Shown one piece after another: positions 59,173 through 64,000 of a DNA stretch of 64,000 nt (position 1 is the stretch's first letter; each line of letters begins with the position of its first letter). The stretch covers positions 1,240,001 to 1,304,000 of the forward strand of contig NZ_CP080378.1 in assembly GCF_019443445.1 (NCBI RefSeq), read 5' to 3'. The notes under the pieces were generated by a model, which had not been told where the DNA came from, did no database searches, and saw only the letters and a program-made list of their open reading frames with translations. Position numbers and translations under genes: made by a program. This DNA is from Massilia sp. PAMC28688. Its GTDB lineage: Bacteria; Pseudomonadota; Gammaproteobacteria; Burkholderiales; Burkholderiaceae_D.

Positions 59173-60861
59173 TCATGCGCTGCGGGCATCGCGCTCGCTG
59201 GCATCGTCCACCCGGGGACAGAGCGCGGCAAGCTGTTCCATCAGCTGGGCGAAGCGTTGCTGGTCTGGCATGATCTTGTCGACGTGGAGCAACAAGTCGG
59301 TCGTTTCCTGGGCCAGCAGCGGGTCATAGCCGCGCTGCTGCAGGTGCGATATCAGGATCTGCGCCGAGTTGAACAGGATACGCATATTGTTCGGCAAGGC
59401 CACACGCGCTTCGCGCATCCAGTCCACCGCTTCCGTCAGCTTGCCGGTTTTCCACAGCAGCACGCCCTGGTTCATCAGGTCCGACGCTTCCTTCTTCGAT
59501 GCCTTGATGAGCGCAAAACCTTCATCGCTCATGCGCGCCTTGTCGAACACCTTCTGCACGTCGTCCAGCAGCACCGTGTTGTCGTGATTGTTCTTGATGA
59601 CATAGCACAGCAGATCAACGGGCGACTCCTTCACGCCCACCGCAAACAGCAGCGTCGCCATCTCCATGCAGGTGGGGACATCGGGACGCCCGGCATCGCG
59701 ATTGAGGATTTCCTCCAGCTCTTCGCCTGCCTTGCGCGCACGCCGGTAGTCGCCACTCTCGTGGTACACCATGCCCTCGGTGATCTTGGCCCGCAGTTCG
59801 ATCTGATCATGGGCAAATTCACGCTGGGCCGTCAGCAGCAGCGCCATGGCTTCCTTCGGCTCGTTCTTCATGCCGCACACGCGCGCCAGGCCCAGGTAGG
59901 GATCGGCGCTTTTCATCACCGAATACTCGCCAATGGCGATGCATTTGCGGAAGGCCTTTTCCGCCATCCCCACGTTGCCCAGCTTGAGGCAGACCTGGCC
60001 GAGCGCGCGCTGTCGCCCCACCGAATTGGGCGACAGCTTGGCTGCGCGGTCAAGGATGGAGCAGGCTTCTTCCGGCATGCCCATGGCGTTGTAGGCCACG
60101 GCCAGCTGGTCGTAAGCATCCATGTAGTAGCGGTTTTCCGCGATCACGCCCTGGAAGATCTGGCGCGCCTGTTCGTATTCGCCATTGGCCATGCGGATCT
60201 TCGCCAGGCCCGTGCGCGCCCACTGGTATTCGCGCTCCTTGAGCACGCGCTCGTACGCCTCGCAGGCGCGCGCGGTTTCGCCGCTCTTGAGCATCAGGTG
60301 CGCCTTCATGCGCAGCAGGTCGATTTCGTGGACCTTGTTCAGGGCGATCTGTTCGTCGCACATCTTTGCCGCGCGCAGGAAATCCTTTTCGGCGTAGGCC
60401 TGGTCGATCTTCTTGAATATCTGCTTCTTGTGCCACACGCGGTTCAGGCGCGTGAGCAGCACCCCTTCCGTGATCGGCTTGATCAGATAGGCGTCGGGCT
60501 GGTGTTCGGCCGCGCCCATCACCGATTCCACGCTCTTTTCGGCCGATACCATCAGCCATACACTGCTCGGCATGAGCAGGTTGCGGATGCGCGCTTCTTC
60601 CAGCACCTGCTGGCCATTCTTGCCCTCGCCCAGGTTGTAGTCGCACAGGACCACGTCGTAGCGTGTCCGCGTCAGCAGCGCCATCGCTTCGCCGCCGCTT
60701 GATGCCTGATCAACGCTCTTTGCGCCAAGGCTGCGCAGCGACTCGCGCAGCAGCTGGCGCACGCCAATGAAGTCGTCGACAATCAGATAGCTCTTGCTGG
60801 CCCAGTCCACCAGCTGGTTGCCGCCCGAGAGCGTGGCATTGAGCTTGAGCGCTTCGTTCAT
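59173..60861 (-). CDS. response regulator with TPR-type tail
   Basis: 562 residues from ATG 60861. REC domain about 20-140: paired acids in YLIVDDFIGVR, phospho-acceptor D in VVLCDYNLGEG, the S/T in LMVSAEKS, and the late lysine in YLIKPIT. After a short linker (KKQIFKKIDQAYAEKDFL) the rest is about 400 residues of helical TPR-like repeats (RACEAYERVLKEREYQWART, AYDQLAVAYNAMGMPEEACS, RQRALGQVCLKLGNVGMAEK). No DNA-binding or enzymatic output, so it likely acts by protein contacts. The upstream histidine kinase is coupled by a four-base overlap (ATGA). Confidence 0.9.
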   Translation of the reverse strand: MNEALKLNATLSGGNQLVDWASKSYLIVDDFIGVRQLLRESLRSLGAKSVDQASSGGEAMALLTRTRYDVVLCDYNLGEGKNGQQVLEEARIRNLLMPSSVWLMVSAEKSVESVMGAAEHQPDAYLIKPITEGVLLTRLNRVWHKKQIFKKIDQAYAEKDFLRAAKMCDEQIALNKVHEIDLLRMKAHLMLKSGETARACEAYERVLKEREYQWARTGLAKIRMANGEYEQARQIFQGVIAENRYYMDAYDQLAVAYNAMGMPEEACSILDRAAKLSPNSVGRQRALGQVCLKLGNVGMAEKAFRKCIAIGEYSVMKSADPYLGLARVCGMKNEPKEAMALLLTAQREFAHDQIELRAKITEGMVYHESGDYRRARKAGEELEEILNRDAGRPDVPTCMEMATLLFAVGVKESPVDLLCYVIKNNHDNTVLLDDVQKVFDKARMSDEGFALIKASKKEASDLMNQGVLLWKTGKLTEAVDWMREARVALPNNMRILFNSAQILISHLQQRGYDPLLAQETTDLLLHVDKIMPDQQRFAQLMEQLAALCPRVDDASERDARSA

Positions 60862-61649
60862 GGCAGCCTCAGAACAAAACATCCGCCGCCGAAGGCACCG
60901 CCGTTTTCCAGCTGCAGGCTTCCGCTGCGCGCACGGTGTTTGTGCATCTTGGCCACCTCGCTCGAAAAATACAGGCCCAGTCCAGTGCTGTTGGTCAGGA
61001 AGTTCACGCCGGTGCGCTTGCCGCTCATGGCCTGCACGCCCGCCTCCAGCATGGCTGCCGGATAGCCGCGGCCATTGTCTTCCACCCGGATTTCCAGGCA
61101 GCCGTCGACGCAGGCGATGGCCACGCGGATGGTATCGCGGGTGTAGTTGATGGCATTGTTGATCGCATGGCCAACCACGCCGATGATCAGGTCTTCATCG
61201 AAGTGCCAGATCAGGGCCGGATCGAAATCGGTCACCAGGGTGATGTTCTTGGACTTGAGCAGGACCCGCTCGGCCGAGATGACCTGCTCCATCAGGTCGC
61301 CCATTTCAAGCGGCTGAATGTCAAACGGGTATTCCGGCTTGCCCACCTGCTTGTACAGCGCCAGCAGCTGGATCAGGTTGTCGTTCAGGCGCTTGGTCTG
61401 GTACAGCATGTGCGCCATCTGCGGATAGGCAACCCGGGCCTGCTCCTCGCTCGCCGGCTCGGTATCGGCCAGCAGGGTTTCCAGCGTGCCGCTCAGGACA
61501 CTGATGGAATTCTTCATGTCGTGCGCGGTCGATGCCAGGAACAGGAACAGCTCATTGGAGCCGGTCGCCTCGTCCGCGGCACCGTGCTCCGGCATGTCCT
61601 TCTCCGCCATGGCGCCGTCGGGCGCCATTGTGGTATGCGTTTCGTCCAT
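60858..61649 (-). CDS. cytoplasmic sensor histidine kinase
   Basis: 263 residues with no membrane segment or sensor domain beyond a 30-residue acidic lead. The dimerisation/phospho-acceptor box is STAHDMKNSISVLSG (His in AHD), with a conserved helix LYQTKRLNDNLIQLLALYKQ; the ATP domain has HAINNAINYTRD (N box), VEDNGRGYP (G1) and TGLGLYFSSEVAKMH (G2). An input partner must be another protein. Translationally coupled to the TPR response regulator. Confidence 0.9.
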   Translation of the reverse strand: MDETHTTMAPDGAMAEKDMPEHGAADEATGSNELFLFLASTAHDMKNSISVLSGTLETLLADTEPASEEQARVAYPQMAHMLYQTKRLNDNLIQLLALYKQVGKPEYPFDIQPLEMGDLMEQVISAERVLLKSKNITLVTDFDPALIWHFDEDLIIGVVGHAINNAINYTRDTIRVAIACVDGCLEIRVEDNGRGYPAAMLEAGVQAMSGKRTGVNFLTNSTGLGLYFSSEVAKMHKHRARSGSLQLENGGAFGGGCFVLRLP

Positions 61650-61756
61650 CTTTACCGCCCATGATCGTCAAACGGCAGCAAAACATTGCCGTACGCCAAT
61701 TATACGCAGGGTTGGGCGGGCGCCCGTTTGAAATCGACCCACAGTGTTGCGGATCG

Positions 61757-63385
61757 TCACACCCGGCGCCGCGCACGGACGATAAACCGGGCCGGATCGA
61801 GGGCCTCGGCCAGCTCCGCCTCCAGTGGCAGTGGCTCATTGTCAAGTTGTGAAGCCAGCAACTCCGCAGCCAGCGGCGCCCAGGTGAGGCCGCGTGAGGC
61901 GTAGCCCAGCAGGCCATACAGCCCGGCGGCGCGCGTCACGTCGCGCAGGCGCTCGATGCGCCCTTGCGCAGGCTGGGCCGGCAAGGCGCCCACCAGCGGC
62001 AAACGGTCCGGTGCCACGCAGCGAAAGCCCACCCGCCCCGCGAGCGGGGCATCGATACCGATGCCAGGGTCGCCCAGCAGCGAACGGATCTTTTCCAGGT
62101 TCTGGAGCTGGCTGTCGGCGCGCAGCTGGGGGTCGCCGTGGGCATCGTAGCTGGCGCCCAGGCTGTGGGTGCCGTCCGGGCCGGGCGTGAGATAGGCTTC
62201 GCGGCACAGCACGAACGGCAGCGCCGGCACCTGGCCTTGCGCCAGGTGGGTGACCTGGCCGCGCACGCTGTCCAGGGGCAGCGCGCACGTCTGGGCCATG
62301 GTCCTGGCGCCGGTACCGCTGGCCACGACCACCACCGGCGCCTGCGCCAGCGCGTCGCCGGCGCTGTTCAGCACCACCCATTCGGCGCCGCCGCGCTGCA
62401 GGGTGACCGGCCCCGTGCCAAGCCGCTGCGTGAGCCTGTCGCCGCACCTTGCCAGCATGGCGCGGCACACCGATGACGGCTGGGCCCAGCCAGCCCGCGG
62501 AAACAGCCAGGCGCCGTCCGGTGCCGCCGATCCCAGCATGGCGCCGGCTTCGGCGCTGTCCAGCCAGCGCGCATAATCGGGGGGATAGTGGTGGGCGGCG
62601 GCAATGGCGCGCTGGACGTCGGCATGGCCGCTGTCGCGCGCCAGCTGCAGCACGCCGCAGGCCTGCCCCGCAATACCGTCCAGCCCCTCCCAGTAGCGCC
62701 CGGCGTACAGGAAGGCGGCGCGGGTCAGCCGCGTCATGATGTTGTCGTCGCGCGACAGCAGCGGCATGTAGATGCCGGCCAGGTTGCCGGACGCCTCGCC
62801 GGCGGGATGGGCATGGCGCTCCACCAGCGTTACTTGCCAGCCGCGGTGGGTCAGGCGCTCGCAGGCGGCGGAGCCGGCAAGCCCTGCGCCGATGACAATC
62901 GCGCGCCGCTCGGCTTGCGCCTGGCGCGCCCATGGCGACGGCGGCTTGCGGGTGGTGAAGCTGCCGCGCAGGCCACCATCCGGGTCCGTCATGCAGGCAA
63001 AGCCGGCGCCGGACAGTGCGTGCGTTTGCACCAGCGTGAGCGCGTGGGCCTGCAGCGCGGCCCCCGGCTCGCACAGGCGCGCCAGCGTGCGCGCGAATGA
63101 CGCATCGGGCGCATCGTCGCCGCGCAGGAAGATGGCGTTCAGGCGTGCATCGAGCTGCGCCAGGGCGCCATTCAAGGGCAGCGCGACCAGGTCGAGCGTG
63201 ATGCGGGCATCAAGCTGGGGGATGCGGTGCATGCCGGGAAGCCGGCCGGCATCCAGCGCAATGTAGTGCAGGCGCGCACTGCGCTGCGGGTCGGCGCGCC
63301 ACGCCGCGCACAGCGCTTCAAAGCGGCGGCCGTCGCCAAAGCTGCTGTCGAAAATCGTGAAATGCGCGCGGCCTTGCCAGTACAT
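61757..63385 (-). CDS. mnmC: FAD-dependent cmnm5s2U34 oxidoreductase, MnmC-like with degenerate methyltransferase half
   Basis: 542 residues, against about 660 for full bifunctional MnmC. The FAD domain is intact: AIVIGAGLAGSAACERL (162-178), EASGNLAGIYMPLLSRDDNI, RGQVTHLAQ, and VGFRCVAPDRLPLVGALP. The N-terminal methyltransferase half is short and altered: FGDGRRFEAL (16-25) takes the place of the SAM loop FGTGLNF, and FLRGDDAPD (86-94) the place of FLDGFAP. No room exists for a longer N-terminus, since the tag stop lies two bases upstream. It probably still acts as the demodification oxidoreductase in mnm5s2U synthesis. Confidence 0.88.
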   Translation of the reverse strand: MYWQGRAHFTIFDSSFGDGRRFEALCAAWRADPQRSARLHYIALDAGRLPGMHRIPQLDARITLDLVALPLNGALAQLDARLNAIFLRGDDAPDASFARTLARLCEPGAALQAHALTLVQTHALSGAGFACMTDPDGGLRGSFTTRKPPSPWARQAQAERRAIVIGAGLAGSAACERLTHRGWQVTLVERHAHPAGEASGNLAGIYMPLLSRDDNIMTRLTRAAFLYAGRYWEGLDGIAGQACGVLQLARDSGHADVQRAIAAAHHYPPDYARWLDSAEAGAMLGSAAPDGAWLFPRAGWAQPSSVCRAMLARCGDRLTQRLGTGPVTLQRGGAEWVVLNSAGDALAQAPVVVVASGTGARTMAQTCALPLDSVRGQVTHLAQGQVPALPFVLCREAYLTPGPDGTHSLGASYDAHGDPQLRADSQLQNLEKIRSLLGDPGIGIDAPLAGRVGFRCVAPDRLPLVGALPAQPAQGRIERLRDVTRAAGLYGLLGYASRGLTWAPLAAELLASQLDNEPLPLEAELAEALDPARFIVRARRRV

Positions 63386-63387
63386 GC

Positions 63388-63972
63388 TCAGGCACCGTGG
63401 CGAAAGCAGGTGACGTCGTGATCGTTGACCATGCCAATGCCCTGCATGTACGCATAAATGATGGTGGAGCCGACAAACTTGAAGCCGCGCCTGGCCAGGT
63501 CTTTCGAGATCTGGTCCGACAGCGCTGTCTTGGCCGGGCGCGACTCGCGGTCGAAGCGATTGACAATCGGCGTCCCATCAACAAAGGCCCACAGGTACTG
63601 GTCGAGCGAGCTGCCTTCATCGCGCAAGCGCAGGTAGGCTTGGGCGTTGGTAATGGCGGCAGCGACCTTGAGCTTGTTGCGCACGATGCCGGGATTGGCC
63701 AGCAGCTCGGCGACCTTGTCAGGCCCGTAGGCTGCAATCTTGTGCGCATCCCAGCCGTCAAAGGCGGCGCGGTAGCTATCGCGCTTGTTCAAGATGGTTT
63801 CCCAGCTCAGGCCAGCCTGCGCGCCTTCGAGGTTGAGCATTTCAAACAGGCGGTTTTCGTCGTGACAGGGAACGCCCCATTCCTCGTCATGGTAGGCGAG
63901 GTAGCGGGGATTGGCCAGGTTGGCCCAGGAGCAGCGCACGGGATGCATGGGAGTCATGTGAGTCATGGGCAT
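63388..63972 (-). CDS. tag: DNA-3-methyladenine glycosylase I
   Basis: 194 residues (start among several close Met codons at 63972-63948). Removes 3-methyladenine from alkylated DNA. Zinc-site cysteine and His/Glu in RCSWANLANPRYLAYHDEEW, then FEMLNLEGAQAGLSWETILN with the catalytic region, RPAKTALSDQISKDLARRGF, and the terminal NDHDVTCFRH supplying the final zinc ligands. Tag and mnmC are adjacent on the same strand, two bases apart, so co-transcribed. Confidence 0.95.
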   Translation of the reverse strand: MPMTHMTPMHPVRCSWANLANPRYLAYHDEEWGVPCHDENRLFEMLNLEGAQAGLSWETILNKRDSYRAAFDGWDAHKIAAYGPDKVAELLANPGIVRNKLKVAAAITNAQAYLRLRDEGSSLDQYLWAFVDGTPIVNRFDRESRPAKTALSDQISKDLARRGFKFVGSTIIYAYMQGIGMVNDHDVTCFRHGA

Positions 63973-64000
63973 CCAGTATAAGGGATCGGGTTTATCATAT

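Noticed and set aside
1..64000. CRISPR arrays, tRNA and rRNA genes
   Set aside because: No regularly spaced repeats of CRISPR type, tRNA cloverleaf or rRNA sequence was noticed on reading; short tRNAs could still be missed by eye.

Overview
The window looks like a chromosomal segment of a GC-rich betaproteobacterium of the Oxalobacteraceae (Massilia, Duganella or Janthinobacterium type). I infer this from the whole set of products: PhaM-type granule regulator, MerR/fasciclin/DUF2256/SDR block, DUF3016, DUF3108 and DUF2058 proteins, a KQCGH-type isocitrate lyase, TamAB, and an MnmC with a degenerate first domain. No rRNA, tRNA, CRISPR array, prophage or intact transposase was found. Nearly all of it is ordinary housekeeping and accessory chromosome, read on both strands in short operons.

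Layout. 1-2.1 kb: the N-terminus of a large helicase with a DnaQ-like exonuclease domain, then a coupled pair of lower-GC genes (PD-(D/E)xK-like nuclease plus PIN protein). 2.3-9.2 kb: membrane transport (AbgT, MarC, BCCT), a coiled-coil membrane protein and a DUF2945 protein. 9.4-14.1 kb: lipoprotein, isocitrate lyase with palindromic sites in front, MYG1-type and CAP-domain proteins. 14.1-15.5 kb: a gene-poor, AT-richer patch with an orphan HipB-like regulator and structured repeats. 15.5-17.9 kb: a MerR regulator divergent from a fasciclin-DUF2256-SDR operon, with 11-bp operator-like repeats. 18-24.9 kb: DUF2058, a phosphocholine-type phospholipase C without a visible export signal, a PAS-GGDEF-EAL protein whose stop codon lies in an inverted-repeat-bounded 283-bp element, an amino-acid binding protein and PsiF. 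24.9-31.8 kb: a protein with RelA/SpoT-like motifs, folE with a BLUF photoreceptor, a MepK-type peptidase operon and a MEDS-GGDEF-EAL protein. 31.9-41.2 kb: MFS transporter, thioesterase, an ECF sigma operon, a Nei-type glycosylase, small envelope proteins, a phosphoesterase and QueC.

41.3-64 kb: tamA-tamB (outer-membrane assembly), an S9 peptidase, and a three-gene operon that reads as a complete SMC/kleisin/KITE condensin of the MksBEF/Wadjet class without an adjacent JetD nuclease. Then come tandem DUF3108 proteins, PhaM, a histidine kinase coupled to a response regulator with a helical repeat tail, and tag-mnmC. The most interesting items for follow-up are the condensin operon, the nuclease/PIN pair, the inverted-repeat element at 22.9-23.2 kb, the MerR operator array, and the RelA/SpoT-like motif protein. 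Functions are assigned by reading motifs and family resemblance from memory; no database search was run.
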